64,000 bases of DNA, taken from assembly GCA_018304425.1 (NCBI GenBank), contig JAGVWE010000004.1, positions 187,189 through 251,188 of the forward strand, read 5' to 3'. The position numbers were made by a program, and so were the translations under genes. Below, piece after piece: positions 15,402-24,591 of the stretch. Origin of the DNA: Candidatus Iainarchaeum sp. (lineage in GTDB: Archaea; Iainarchaeota; Iainarchaeia; Iainarchaeales; UBA10219). Each line of letters begins with the position of its first letter. The stretch's first letter is position 1. The notes below the pieces were generated by a model that saw only the letters and a list, made by a program, of their open reading frames with translations, was not told the origin of the DNA and searched no databases.

Positions 15402-16415
15402 ATGATCATCAAGCTCAAGGCAAGCGCGTCCAAGGAAGCCATCCAGCAGGTCATCGACTTCGTGCGAGCCCATGGCCTCGACGTGGATGCGTCGCTTGGA
15501 AAGGAAGTGACCCTGGTGGGCGTCATCGGCGACACGCGGCAGCTCCCCAAGCAGGCCCTGGAGTTCCTGCCGGCCGTGGAAAAACTCATCCCCATCCTCA
15601 AGGACTACAAGCTGGCCTCGCGGGAATTCCACCCGGAAAACACCGTGGTCAAGGTCAACGGCCTGAAAATCGGCGGTGAACAGTTAGTTATTATGGCCGG
15701 GCCCTGCGCCATCGAAGGCGAGGAACAACTCCTGGAAGCCGCGCACGCCGTGAAAGAAGCCGGGGCCCACGTCCTGCGTGCCTCGGCCTTCAAGCCTAGG
15801 ACGTCGCCCTACGACTTCCAGGGCATGGGTGAGGAGGGCCTCAAGCTCCTGCGCAAGGCCAAGCAAGCCACCGGGCTCGTCACGGAGACCGAGGTCCTGG
15901 ACGTGCGGGATGTAGAGCTCGTGGCCAAGTACGTGGACATCCTGCGCGTGGGCGCGCGCAACATGCAGAACTTCGACTTGCTCCGGGAAGTCGGCAAAAT
16001 CGACAAGCCCGTCATCCTCAAGAACGGCATCTCCTCGACCCTCAAGGAGTTCCTGTTGGCGGCCGAGTACATCATGGCGGAAGGCAACCGGAACGTCATC
16101 CTGTGTTCGAGGGGCATCCGGACCTTTGAGACCCTGACGCGGTTCACCTTGGACGTGAACACGATTCCCCTCTTGCACAAGGAAAGCCATTTGCCGGTCA
16201 TCGTGGACCCAAGCCATGCCGCGGGCATCCGGGAACTCGTGCAGCCGATGTCCCGTGCCGCGGTCGCGGCCGGCGCGGACGGCCTGCTCGTCGAAGTGCA
16301 TAGCCACCCGGAAAAGGCGTTGTGCGATGGCAAGCAAGCCCTGCTCCCCTCCGATTTCAGGCAATTGATGTCGGACCTGCGGAAAATTGCGCCCATCGTG
16401 GGGAGAACAATGTAG
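15402..16415 (+). CDS. aroF: 3-deoxy-7-phosphoheptulonate (DAHP) synthase, type I-beta
   Basis: An N-terminal ferredoxin-like regulatory domain (about 1-70, MIIKLKASASKEA) precedes the barrel, as in Thermotoga-type DAHP synthases. Core motifs are MAGPCAIEGEEQ, FKPRTSPYDFQG, VGARNMQNFDLL, LKNGISSTLKEF and VDPSHAAG. It condenses PEP and erythrose 4-phosphate in the first shikimate step. I chose ATG 15402; the track start lies inside pheA. Its presence shows that the classical DAHP route is used rather than the archaeal DKFP route. Confidence 0.93.
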   Translation: MIIKLKASASKEAIQQVIDFVRAHGLDVDASLGKEVTLVGVIGDTRQLPKQALEFLPAVEKLIPILKDYKLASREFHPENTVVKVNGLKIGGEQLVIMAGPCAIEGEEQLLEAAHAVKEAGAHVLRASAFKPRTSPYDFQGMGEEGLKLLRKAKQATGLVTETEVLDVRDVELVAKYVDILRVGARNMQNFDLLREVGKIDKPVILKNGISSTLKEFLLAAEYIMAEGNRNVILCSRGIRTFETLTRFTLDVNTIPLLHKESHLPVIVDPSHAAGIRELVQPMSRAAVAAGADGLLVEVHSHPEKALCDGKQALLPSDFRQLMSDLRKIAPIVGRTM

Positions 16416-16424
16416 GCGGAACCC

Positions 16425-17690
16425 ATGGACCTGAAAATCAACCCCATCCAGGAAGTCAACGCCGTGCTCGAGGCGGTTCCCTCCAAGGCGGAGACTCTAC
16501 GCGCCCTTTTCTGCGCGTCCCTAGCCGACGGCGTCTCGCGCATCCAAAAGCCTTTAATCGCCGAAGACCAGTTTCTCTGCCTCAAGGCCCTGGAAGCCCT
16601 GGGCGTGCATTCCACGGTCAAGGCCTCCGCGCTGCGCGTGCAGGGCCTGGGCGGCCGCTTCCAGGTTCCCGAGGACAAGCTCTTCTTGGGCAACTCCGGT
16701 TTCGGCCTCCGCTGCCTGACCGCTCTTTCCTGCCTCGTCTCCGAGGGAAGGGTTACCCTCGACGGCTCCAAGGAAATGCGCCGCCGTCCGGTGGCCGAGT
16801 TGCTCGCGGCCTTGAACGCGCAGGGAGTAAAGGCCGCGAGCCTGAAGGCCAACGGTTGTCCACCCGTGCAGGTTGCAGCCGGCCGGCCAGCGGGTGGCAT
16901 CCTTTCCGTTGACTGCAGCCGCAGCAGCCAGTTCCTCTCCGGCCTCCTCTTGCTGGCGCCCTTCGCCGGGCAGGACACGGAACTCGTGCCTTCCGCGAAG
17001 TTCAGTTCCCGGCCCTTCGCCGACCTCACCATCGACTTCCTGCAAAAATTCGGCGTCGCCTGTACAGCCACCGGAAAAAACCTCGTGGTTCCCGCCGGCC
17101 AGCGCTTCAAGAAAACAACACTGCGCGTGGGTGGGGACTTCTCCGGCATGAGCGCGTTGCTGGCCGCGCCCATTCTCACCGGCGGAAAAATCGTCGTCAA
17201 GGGCCTGTGCAAGGATTCCCTGCAGCCTGACCGCTTTATCCTGGACGCGCTCCGCCGGATGGGGGCACAGGTGCATATGACTACAGAAAGCGTCCGCGTG
17301 GAAGCCAACGGCACCCCTCACCCCCTGGAAGCCGACTTCAACGCCTGCCCCGACCTAGTGCCAACCGTGGCCGTCCTGGCCGCCTTTGCTTCCGGTAAAA
17401 GCCGGTTGACGGGCATTGCCCACCTCCAGTTCAAGGAATCCAACCGCCTCAACGCGGTGGCCCGCGAGCTCAAGCGCATGGGCATCACGGCCCGGAAAGG
17501 CAGCGACTCGCTTGAAATCATCGGAGGCAGGCCCCGCGGCGCGACCATCCAAACCTACAACGACCACCGCATCGCCATGGCCTTCGCCCTCGCCGGCCTG
17601 AAAGCCAAGGGCATGAAAATCCTGGGCGCCCACTGCGTCGAAAAAAGCTTTCCCCGCTTCTTCGAGGAACTGGCAAGGGTGGGAAGATGA
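16425..17690 (+). CDS. aroA: 3-phosphoshikimate 1-carboxyvinyltransferase (EPSP synthase)
   Basis: This 421-residue two-domain enzyme joins shikimate-3-phosphate and PEP. Conserved stretches are DGSKEMRRRPVAELLAALN, SSQFLSGLLL, FKESNRLNAVARELKRMG and YNDHRIAMAFALAG. The usual PEP-site GNAGTA(M)RPL is replaced by GNSGFGLRCL, retaining the Arg. It starts 9 nt after the DAHP synthase gene and overlaps aroKB by 4 nt. Confidence 0.92.
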   Translation: MDLKINPIQEVNAVLEAVPSKAETLRALFCASLADGVSRIQKPLIAEDQFLCLKALEALGVHSTVKASALRVQGLGGRFQVPEDKLFLGNSGFGLRCLTALSCLVSEGRVTLDGSKEMRRRPVAELLAALNAQGVKAASLKANGCPPVQVAAGRPAGGILSVDCSRSSQFLSGLLLLAPFAGQDTELVPSAKFSSRPFADLTIDFLQKFGVACTATGKNLVVPAGQRFKKTTLRVGGDFSGMSALLAAPILTGGKIVVKGLCKDSLQPDRFILDALRRMGAQVHMTTESVRVEANGTPHPLEADFNACPDLVPTVAVLAAFASGKSRLTGIAHLQFKESNRLNAVARELKRMGITARKGSDSLEIIGGRPRGATIQTYNDHRIAMAFALAGLKAKGMKILGAHCVEKSFPRFFEELARVGR

Positions 17691-19306
17691 ACCTCGTGTT
17701 GATTGGTTTCCGGGGAACGGGCAAGACCGCCGTCGGCAGGGAAGTCGCGAAGGCGCTCGGTTTTTCCTTTGTCGACACCGACTGCTTGGTTGCGGAGCGT
17801 GCGGGCCGCCTTATCCCGGAAATCTTCGACAAGTTCGGCGAGCCGGGCTTCCGCGAACTCGAAGCCCAGGCCATCGCCTCCCTGGCGGGCGCGGACCACT
17901 CGGTCATTGCCTGTGGCGGCGGCGCGGTCCTGAACCCGGCCAATGTCGCGGCCCTCAAGCGCAACGGCCTCCTGGTGCTCTTGACCGCGGACGCCGATGA
18001 AATCAGCCACCGCATCCAGGGCAGCCAGCGGCCGCGGCTGACTTCCCTTGATGGGCTTGCGGAAGTCAAGCACCTGCTCCGCGAACGCGCGCCCCAATAC
18101 CAGCAGGCAGCCGACCACGTTCTCGACACCACCCGGCTCTCGGTGCCGGAAGCAGTCCAAGGTGTACTTGCCCTAGCCAGGGCTCCAAACCCCGGCAAAA
18201 GCCCTTCCACTGTTTCCGTGCCTGTCCTCGTCGGCACGCGGGACGCCCACGAAATCGTCATTGGCAACAGCGCCTTGGACCGGCTTTCCGCCCTCATTTC
18301 CCAAGCTCAGCCATCGGCCGTGGCCATAGTCTCCGGCACCGGCGTCCCGAAAGCCCCTGTCGCCTGCGTGAAAAAAACCCTGGAAGCCGCGGGCGTGCGC
18401 TGCGTCCTCGCTTCCTTGGATGACCGCGAGGCCAGCAAGCGCCTCTCAACCGTGGAAAAAATTTCGTCCACCCTGCTCGAGCAAGGCCTGGACCGGCACT
18501 CGCTGTTGATAGGCGTGGGCGGCGGCCTCACCTGCGACCTTGCGGGCTTCGTCGCCGCGACCTTCATGCGCGGCATCCCCCACGCCTTGATTCCCACCAC
18601 CCTGCTGGCCATGGTGGACGCGGCCATCGGGGGAAAGACGGGAGTCAACCTCTCCCAGGCCAAGAACGCAATCGGGTGCTTCAAACAGCCCCTGGCGGTT
18701 CTCATCCGGCCCGCGTTCCTGGACACGCTGCCCCCCAGGGAACTCCTCAACGGCTTCGCGGAAGCCGTCAAGCACGGCGTCATCGCCGACCCGGAACTGC
18801 TGGCCTTCATGGACCGGCACGCGGAAAAACTCCTGGCCCTGGACGAGTCTTTACTCGCGGAATTCATTGCCCGCAACGCCCGCATCAAGGCCGGCATCGT
18901 TTCCCTGGACCCCTCCGAGCAGGGCCCACGCAAGGCCCTCAACTTCGGCCACACCCTCGGCCACGCCCTGGAAGCGGAGGCCGGCTTCAAGGGCTTGAGC
19001 CACGGCGAGGCGGTTGCCATCGGGATGGTCTTCGAGGCCCGGCTCTCCCAGCGCCTGGGCGGCCTATCCGCCGTGGAAGCGGCCTCCCTGGAGCACCTGC
19101 TGGAAAAGCTCGGCCTGTCCACCCGCCTCCCGGCCTTGGACTCCGGGAAACTCCTGGCCCGCATGGCCTTCGACAAGAAGAACGAGGCAGGAACCATCCG
19201 CTTCGCGTTGCCGCAAGCCATCGGAAGGATGATGGACCCGGACGGCTCCTACTCGGTGCCCGTGCCCGTGCACGTCCTCCGCTCCCTCTTGGAGGCCCGG
19301 CCATGA
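17687..19306 (+). CDS. aroKB: Shikimate kinase / 3-dehydroquinate synthase fusion
   Basis: Residues about 1-165 are a bacterial-type P-loop shikimate kinase (IGFRGTGKTAVGREVA, DTDCLVAERAG, ACGGGAVLN). Residues about 180-539 are AroB (IGVGGGLTCDLAGFVAATFMRG, TTLLAMVDAAIGGKTG, NFGHTLGHALEAE, HGEAVAIGM). Most archaea use a GHMP-type shikimate kinase, so this gene looks acquired from bacteria; the same fusion is known in Thermotoga. It carries out steps 2 and 5 of the shikimate pathway. Confidence 0.94.
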   Translation: MNLVLIGFRGTGKTAVGREVAKALGFSFVDTDCLVAERAGRLIPEIFDKFGEPGFRELEAQAIASLAGADHSVIACGGGAVLNPANVAALKRNGLLVLLTADADEISHRIQGSQRPRLTSLDGLAEVKHLLRERAPQYQQAADHVLDTTRLSVPEAVQGVLALARAPNPGKSPSTVSVPVLVGTRDAHEIVIGNSALDRLSALISQAQPSAVAIVSGTGVPKAPVACVKKTLEAAGVRCVLASLDDREASKRLSTVEKISSTLLEQGLDRHSLLIGVGGGLTCDLAGFVAATFMRGIPHALIPTTLLAMVDAAIGGKTGVNLSQAKNAIGCFKQPLAVLIRPAFLDTLPPRELLNGFAEAVKHGVIADPELLAFMDRHAEKLLALDESLLAEFIARNARIKAGIVSLDPSEQGPRKALNFGHTLGHALEAEAGFKGLSHGEAVAIGMVFEARLSQRLGGLSAVEAASLEHLLEKLGLSTRLPALDSGKLLARMAFDKKNEAGTIRFALPQAIGRMMDPDGSYSVPVPVHVLRSLLEARP

Positions 19307-20772
19307 AAGTCGTTGTCTCCATTGGTGCCCCGTCAACGCGCGCGGCCCTTCGCCTGATTTCCAGAGCCAACCGGCTCGCGGACTTGATTGAGCTTCGCCT
19401 CGACCTGCTCCCCGCGGAATCCCTCGAAGCGCTCATTCGCGCCTGCCGGAAGCCCGTGCTCGCCACGCTCCGCTCGAAGCGGGAGGGAGGGGAATTCAAT
19501 GGCCGGCCCGCCGCGGTGGAAAGGCGATTGCACCAGGCGCTAAAACGTGGAGTGGAATTCCTCGACGTGGAATTCGCGCTCCCAGCCAAGACGCGGAAGC
19601 GTCTCATGCGGGCGGCAGCCGCGAAGAAAAAAAAGGTCATCCTCTCCAGGCATTTCCCGGCTCGCACGCTTCCCTTGGCCGAACTCATGGCCTTGCTTAA
19701 GCGGATGGCGCGCGTCAAGGGAGTCGAGCACCTCAAGATAGTCACGCGCGCTGATTCCGTCGAAGACAATGGCGTCCTCCTCTCCCTTCACCTCGCCGCC
19801 CACCGGCAAGGCGTTCCCCTCATTGCCCACGCCATGGGCCCGCTGGGAAGGGTTTCCCGGCACCTCGGTCCCTTGATTGGAGCGGACCTCGCCTTCGCCC
19901 GCCTGGAAGGCCAAACGCCCGCGGCGGACGGCCAACCCACTGTAACGGAACTCCGACGGGGAAAGCGTTCCGCCGTGTGCGCCGTCGTCGGCAAACCCAT
20001 CGGGCACAGCCTCAGCCCCGCCTTGCACAACGCGGGCTTCCACGCCCTTGGCATGGACGCGGTCTTCCTCGCGCTCGAAGCAGAGTGCTTGGCGGAAGCC
20101 GTTGGCCTCGCGCGGAAAGGAAACTTCCTGGGTTTGAGCGTTACCCTGCCCTTCAAGGCGGACGCGCTCAACCTCGCCGACCAGGCCGATGCGCTTGCCG
20201 GGAAAATCGGGGCCGCGAACACGCTGGTTTCCCGCGGCGGGAAACTGGTGGCCTTCAACACGGACTGCCCGGCAGCCGTCGAAGCACTTGAAACCGTTGC
20301 ACCGGTGCGCGGCAAAAAAGCCTTGATACTCGGCGCGGGCGGCATGGCGAAAGCCACGGCCATCGGCCTGCGCGTCCACGGCTGTGAAGTCGCTCTTGCC
20401 GCACGCCACCCGGAGAAAGCGCGCAGCTTCTGCCGCGCCCACGGCCTAGCTTTGCGCTCGCTTCGCTCGCTGCACGCGCTTACCTCGCTTGACGTGGATT
20501 TCCTCGTGAACGCCACGCCCCTCGGCATGGAGGGTGCGCCTTTCCCACTGCCCATCCCGGCCCGTTTGCTCCGTGGGCAAACCGTTCTCGACTGCGTCTA
20601 CAACCCCGTGCACACGCCCCTCCTGCGCGCGGCCGAAGCCAGGGGCTGCCGGACGGTTTCCGGCCTTGAGGTTTTTGTCCGGCAAGGCGTCCGGCAATTC
20701 CAGTTATTCACCGGCCGAAAGGCGCCCGTCAAAGCCATGCGGGCCGCGGTGGTGCGGAGGCTGAGAGCATGA
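19303..20772 (+). CDS. aroDE: 3-dehydroquinate dehydratase (type I) / shikimate dehydrogenase fusion
   Basis: The start is ATG 19303 (MKVVVSIGAPST), overlapping aroKB by 4 nt. The 698-residue track ORF begins far inside aroKB. Residues about 1-215 are type I DHQ dehydratase (ELRLDLLP, a Schiff-base Lys region near LKIVTRAD, and VILSRHF). Residues about 220-489 are AroE (VVGKPIGHSLSPALHNAGF, NVTLPFK-like SVTLPFKADAL, NTDCPAAVEAL, ILGAGGMAKA, VNATPLGM). It performs steps 3 and 4 of the pathway. The D-E fusion resembles plant and chlamydial enzymes. Confidence 0.94.
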   Translation: MKVVVSIGAPSTRAALRLISRANRLADLIELRLDLLPAESLEALIRACRKPVLATLRSKREGGEFNGRPAAVERRLHQALKRGVEFLDVEFALPAKTRKRLMRAAAAKKKKVILSRHFPARTLPLAELMALLKRMARVKGVEHLKIVTRADSVEDNGVLLSLHLAAHRQGVPLIAHAMGPLGRVSRHLGPLIGADLAFARLEGQTPAADGQPTVTELRRGKRSAVCAVVGKPIGHSLSPALHNAGFHALGMDAVFLALEAECLAEAVGLARKGNFLGLSVTLPFKADALNLADQADALAGKIGAANTLVSRGGKLVAFNTDCPAAVEALETVAPVRGKKALILGAGGMAKATAIGLRVHGCEVALAARHPEKARSFCRAHGLALRSLRSLHALTSLDVDFLVNATPLGMEGAPFPLPIPARLLRGQTVLDCVYNPVHTPLLRAAEARGCRTVSGLEVFVRQGVRQFQLFTGRKAPVKAMRAAVVRRLRA

Positions 20773-21839
20773 CGGGAAACACGTTCGGCACCCTTTTCAG
20801 AGTCACCTCGTTCGGCGAGAGCCACGGCAAGGCCATTGGCTGCATCATCGACGGCTGCCCCTCCAACCTGGCCCTGTCCGAGGCCGACCTCCAAAAGGAG
20901 CTCGACCGGCGCCGGCCCGGCCAGAGCGGCGTCACTACCGCGCGCAAGGAAAGCGACCGCGTCGAAATCCTTTCAGGGGTCTTCGAAGGAAAAACCCTGG
21001 GCACGCCGATTGCTTTGCTCATCCGCAACGAGGACGCGCGCTCCAAGGACTACGACGCGCTCAAGGAAGTCTTCCGGCCAGGCCACGCGGACTACGCGTA
21101 CCTGCAGAAATTCGGTTTGGTCGACCACCGGGGAGGCGGTCGCAGTTCGGGCCGCGAAACGGCTGCCCGCGTAGCCGCAGGCGCCGTGGCCAAGAAACTC
21201 CTTGCCCTTCAGGGCATCAGGGTTATCGCTTTCACGCGTGCCGTCGCGGGCATCGAAGCCCAGGCAACCGACCTCGCGGCCATCGAGGCCAACCCCGTGC
21301 GCTGTCCCGATCCCGCAGCAGCCAAGCGAATGGAAGAAGCCATCCTTGCAGCCAAGGCAGCCGGGGACTCCCTGGGGGGAATTGTGGAAATCCAGGTGAA
21401 GGGTTGTCCTGCCGGCCTCGGCGAACCGGTCTTTGGCAAGCTCGACGCCGAACTCGCGAAGGCCCTGATGAGCCTCCCGGCCGTCAAGGGCGTTGAAGTG
21501 GGAGCCGGTTTTGCTGCCACGCGCCTCAAGGGCAGCGAGAACAACGATTCCTACACCGCCTCGGAGGACGACCAACCCGTGCCCGCCACCAACCGGGCCG
21601 GCGGCGTCCTCGGCGGCATCAGCTCGGGCGAGGAAATCATTGCACGCATAGCCGTCAAACCGCCTTCCTCGATTGCCCTTCCCCAGAAGACCGTGGACCA
21701 CGCCGGCCGCGAAACGGAGATTGCAATCCAGGGCAGGCACGACCCCTGCCTCTGTCCCCGCGTCGTTCCCGTCGCGGAAGCCATGGCCGCGTTGGTGCTC
21801 GTGGATGCCTTGATGATGCAGAAGGCGAGACAATGGTGA
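20769..21839 (+). CDS. aroC: Chorismate synthase
   Basis: This 356-residue FMN-dependent enzyme is recognised by FGESHGKAIGCIIDGCPSNL at the N-terminus, RRPGQSGVTTARKESDRVEILSGV-type core residues, DHRGGGRSSGRETAARVAAGA and RHDPCLCPRVVPVAEAM. It makes chorismate, the branch point feeding trpE/G and pheA/tyrA. It overlaps both neighbours (4 nt with aroDE, 7 nt with tyrA). Confidence 0.95.
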   Translation: MTGNTFGTLFRVTSFGESHGKAIGCIIDGCPSNLALSEADLQKELDRRRPGQSGVTTARKESDRVEILSGVFEGKTLGTPIALLIRNEDARSKDYDALKEVFRPGHADYAYLQKFGLVDHRGGGRSSGRETAARVAAGAVAKKLLALQGIRVIAFTRAVAGIEAQATDLAAIEANPVRCPDPAAAKRMEEAILAAKAAGDSLGGIVEIQVKGCPAGLGEPVFGKLDAELAKALMSLPAVKGVEVGAGFAATRLKGSENNDSYTASEDDQPVPATNRAGGVLGGISSGEEIIARIAVKPPSSIALPQKTVDHAGRETEIAIQGRHDPCLCPRVVPVAEAMAALVLVDALMMQKARQW

Positions 21840-22576
21840 AGGCAAAGTCCGGACCGGTCGTCGGCATCGTGGGCGGCAAGGGGAAGATGGGCCGCCTGCT
21901 GGCCAAGCTGTTCAAGCGCAGGGGCCTCGAAGTCAGCGTGAGCGATTTGCATACCCGTCTGACAAACGCACGGCTCGTCGAGGCCTGTGACATCGTGTTC
22001 TTTTCCCTGCCCTTCAAGCAAGCCTTGCGCGTCATCCCCCGCATCGCCCCGCTCGCCAACCCCGGCGCCTTGTTGTGCGACCTCACCTCGGTGCAGGAAA
22101 AAACCGTGTCCCTGCTCGCCCGCCACGCCCCGCGCGGGGTCGGCGTTTCAGGCGTGCACCCCATGTTCGGGCCCGATGTCCCCTCCATGAAAGGCCAGCC
22201 GGTTTTCATCTGCCCCGTGCGCGCCAACCCCTGGCTGGGTTTCCTCAAACGCATCTTCAAGGGAGCCGGGCTGCGCCTGCACGTGTTCTCCCCCCGCGAA
22301 CACGACCGACTGACCGCGGTGCTGCAGGCAGGGGTTTACTTGAACGCCCTGGCTTTTGCCGGTCGGCTGGCGGACAACGGCATTTCCCTGCGACAAGCCC
22401 GCCGCCTGGCCACCCCCAATGGCCAGCAACTGCTGGACTTGATGGAGAGCGTGCTGGGCCTGGATGCCTGGCTGGTGCAAAGCATCCTCTTCGGCAACCG
22501 GTTCGTGGAAACGCCTTGGCGGTCGGAACGCGCCTTCGCCAGGGAATTCAAGCGCTTGAAGGAGGCCCTTGCATGA
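21833..22576 (+). CDS. tyrA: Prephenate dehydrogenase
   Basis: This 247-residue NAD(P)-binding protein opens VGIVGGKGKMGRLLAKLFKRRG (GxGxxG). It has CDIVFFSLPFKQA, LLCDLTSVQ and the prephenate-site HPMFGPDVPSMKGQPV. The C-terminal helical dimerisation domain is short. It commits prephenate to tyrosine synthesis. Its coupling with pheA in one operon under the FYYFW leader fits joint Phe/Tyr control. Confidence 0.9.
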   Translation: MVKAKSGPVVGIVGGKGKMGRLLAKLFKRRGLEVSVSDLHTRLTNARLVEACDIVFFSLPFKQALRVIPRIAPLANPGALLCDLTSVQEKTVSLLARHAPRGVGVSGVHPMFGPDVPSMKGQPVFICPVRANPWLGFLKRIFKGAGLRLHVFSPREHDRLTAVLQAGVYLNALAFAGRLADNGISLRQARRLATPNGQQLLDLMESVLGLDAWLVQSILFGNRFVETPWRSERAFAREFKRLKEALA

Positions 22577-23799
22577 CCCAATCGGTCTTCCAGCGCGCCG
22601 GCAAGAAGCTCACCGTGAAAGGCACGAGCGACCGCGTCAACCGCGTCAAGATTTCCCCCATCAAGGAGATGGGTTTGCTTGCGGAAAGCATGCAGGGCGT
22701 GGTCTCGCTGGGCCAGGGAACGCCGTCCTTCCGAACCCCTGCCCACATCGGGGCCTTCGTCGCGCAGAAAATCGCGGAAGGCGCCGTCGACAAGTACATC
22801 ATGGGACCGGGTCTGCCGGACCTGCGCCACGCGATAGCGGACAAGCTCGGCCGCGTCAACCGCATCGACGCAAACCCCGACACCGAGCTCATCGTCACGG
22901 TCGGAGCCAACCAGGCCCTGTGCATGGCCATGCTGGCCCTCGTCAACGAGGGCGAGGAAGTGCTGATGACTTCCCCCAATTACTCGCCGCACCTCGAACA
23001 GGCAGGGGTTGCCGGTGGGAACGTGAAATTCGTGCCCCTGGTCGAGGAAGAGGGCTGGCGCCTGGATGTCGAGGCCTTCGCGCAAGCGATTTCCAGGCAC
23101 ACGAAGCTGGTCGTCCTCAACACGCCCCTCAACCCCACGGGCTCGGTGCTGCCGGAAAGGGACTTGCGTGCCCTCGCCGAGGTCGTCCTCCAGACAGATG
23201 CCTTCGTGCTCACCGATGAAACGTACGAGGACTTCGTCTTCGGAAAAGAAAGGCACTTCAGCCTGGCCTCCATCCCAGCGATGCGGCCCCGCACCCTCTC
23301 GGTGTTCAGCTTCTCGAAGTCCTACGCCATGACCGGCTGGCGCTGTGGTTACGTGCACGCCGAAGAGGGGCTCATCAACCAGCTCCTAAAACTGCACGAT
23401 GCCCTGTGCATCTGTGCTCCCCTCACCGCGCAATACGCCGCCCTCGCTGCCCTCACCGGGCCTCAGGACTGCGTCAGCCACTTCCGCGGCGAAATCGCCC
23501 AGCGTGCCCGTCTCGTCGAAAAACGCATGGCCGAGCTGCCACGCTTTTCCTCCCAGCCCCTGGCCGGGGCCTACTACGCGTTCCCCAGGGTCGCGGGCCT
23601 AAGGGACTCGGTGGGCTACTGTCTGGAGCTTCTCCACGGGGCCAAGGTGGTCACGGTGCCAGGCTCGGCCTTCGGGCCCACGGGAGAAGGGCACATCCGG
23701 TTGAGCTACTGCATGGAAGAAAATGTGATTGACCAAGCCTTCGACCGCATCCAGCAATTCGAGAAAAAACAGGGACACGGGCAGCCATTGCACGGCTAA
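22573..23799 (+). CDS. PLP aminotransferase, class I/II (aromatic or aspartate type)
   Basis: I chose ATG 22573 (MTQSVFQRAG), overlapping tyrA by 4 nt. The 574-residue track ORF begins inside tyrA. The 408-residue fold-type I enzyme has PLP residues in VVLNTPLNPTGSVL, DETYEDFVFG and SFSKSYAMTGWRCGY (Schiff-base Lys), with a C-terminal GHIRLSYCM Arg. As the last gene of the aromatic operon it probably transaminates phenylpyruvate and hydroxyphenylpyruvate, or prephenate. Aspartate specificity cannot be excluded. Confidence 0.88.
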   Translation: MTQSVFQRAGKKLTVKGTSDRVNRVKISPIKEMGLLAESMQGVVSLGQGTPSFRTPAHIGAFVAQKIAEGAVDKYIMGPGLPDLRHAIADKLGRVNRIDANPDTELIVTVGANQALCMAMLALVNEGEEVLMTSPNYSPHLEQAGVAGGNVKFVPLVEEEGWRLDVEAFAQAISRHTKLVVLNTPLNPTGSVLPERDLRALAEVVLQTDAFVLTDETYEDFVFGKERHFSLASIPAMRPRTLSVFSFSKSYAMTGWRCGYVHAEEGLINQLLKLHDALCICAPLTAQYAALAALTGPQDCVSHFRGEIAQRARLVEKRMAELPRFSSQPLAGAYYAFPRVAGLRDSVGYCLELLHGAKVVTVPGSAFGPTGEGHIRLSYCMEENVIDQAFDRIQQFEKKQGHGQPLHG

Positions 23800-23805
23800 G
23801 CAGAA

Positions 23806-23931
23806 CTAGTACTTCGCGAGCTCCCGCAGCAGCGCCATGTTCTCCTGGATGACTTCGCGCGCGGCCTGCAGGACTTCCTTGCGGATTTTCTTGGTGTTCG
23901 CCTTCGAGACGTGTTTCCGGGCCATTGACAT
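23806..23931 (-). CDS. Small basic protein of unknown function
   Basis: This 41-codon ORF is too short for the track: MSMARKHVSKANTKKIRKE... ending LRELAKY. It is strongly basic at the N-terminus and predicted helical. A TATA box (TATAAATAG, about 23949-23957 on the minus strand) lies 25-28 nt upstream of the two candidate ATGs at 23931 and 23925, which suits leaderless expression. It converges on the aminotransferase gene with a 6-nt gap. I do not recognise it. Confidence 0.55.
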   Translation of the reverse strand: MSMARKHVSKANTKKIRKEVLQAAREVIQENMALLRELAKY

Positions 23932-23957
23932 AATCATCCCCCGCCCGCTATTTATAC

Positions 23958-24515
23958 CTATGGTTTTACGTCCACGAACCCGTGCAGCCAGTCGTAGACC
24001 TGGTCGGCGGAGAGCTTTCCCTGCGCGATGTTCAACAGCGTGTCCACGGCGTCCTTGAGCCGGTAGGCCTTCAGCCGCAGGCCGTTCAACCGAAGGAACA
24101 GCGTTGCCACGACGAAGCCCGTCCGCTTGTTCCCGTCAAGGAACGGGTGCTTGGAGATGATTTCCCCCAGCAAATACGTGGCAATGCGCAGCAACCGCTC
24201 CTGCCTGGAAACGTCCCTTTCGAGGGTTTGCTCATAGAATTCCAGGTTGCTCAGCACCATTGCCAGGAGGTTGGGCTGCACTAGGCCGAAGTTCTCGATG
24301 CCTTCCTGCATGAGGGCGAAGACCTGCGCGTCCTTGAGGCTGCTGAACACTTGCACGCCATGGTTTTCCCCGGCCGAAATGAACCCCACCAGGATGTGGA
24401 TGGCCTCGCATTCCTCCAGCTTGAGGTAAACCCTGCCGCCGCTGGTCGCCTGCCGGCGGAAGAGGCCATTGAAGGTCTGCATGTGTTTGCGGATGGTTTC
24501 CAGGTCGAAGCGCAT
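23958..24515 (-). CDS. Fic/Doc-family protein
   Basis: This 185-residue protein has the Doc-like active loop HPFLDGNKRTGF and a GFISAGENHGVQVFSSL upstream segment. Doc-type members phosphorylate EF-Tu, and others AMPylate targets. The Lys in GNK favours the Doc/kinase-like subclass. No adjacent Phd antitoxin is recognisable; the small basic gene downstream is not Phd-like. A possible TATA (gaatatttattt) lies just upstream. Confidence 0.8.
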   Translation of the reverse strand: MRFDLETIRKHMQTFNGLFRRQATSGGRVYLKLEECEAIHILVGFISAGENHGVQVFSSLKDAQVFALMQEGIENFGLVQPNLLAMVLSNLEFYEQTLERDVSRQERLLRIATYLLGEIISKHPFLDGNKRTGFVVATLFLRLNGLRLKAYRLKDAVDTLLNIAQGKLSADQVYDWLHGFVDVKP

Positions 24516-24591
24516 AAGATGCTCCAGGGAATATTTATTTGTGCCTTAACTTTAATTAAGGGGGACGGGGGAAGGTGGCTTGGCTAAGAAA

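Noticed and set aside
15809-17314. 501-codon minus-strand ORF opposite DAHP synthase and aroA
   Set aside because: A shadow of two well-supported enzymes; no recognisable domain.
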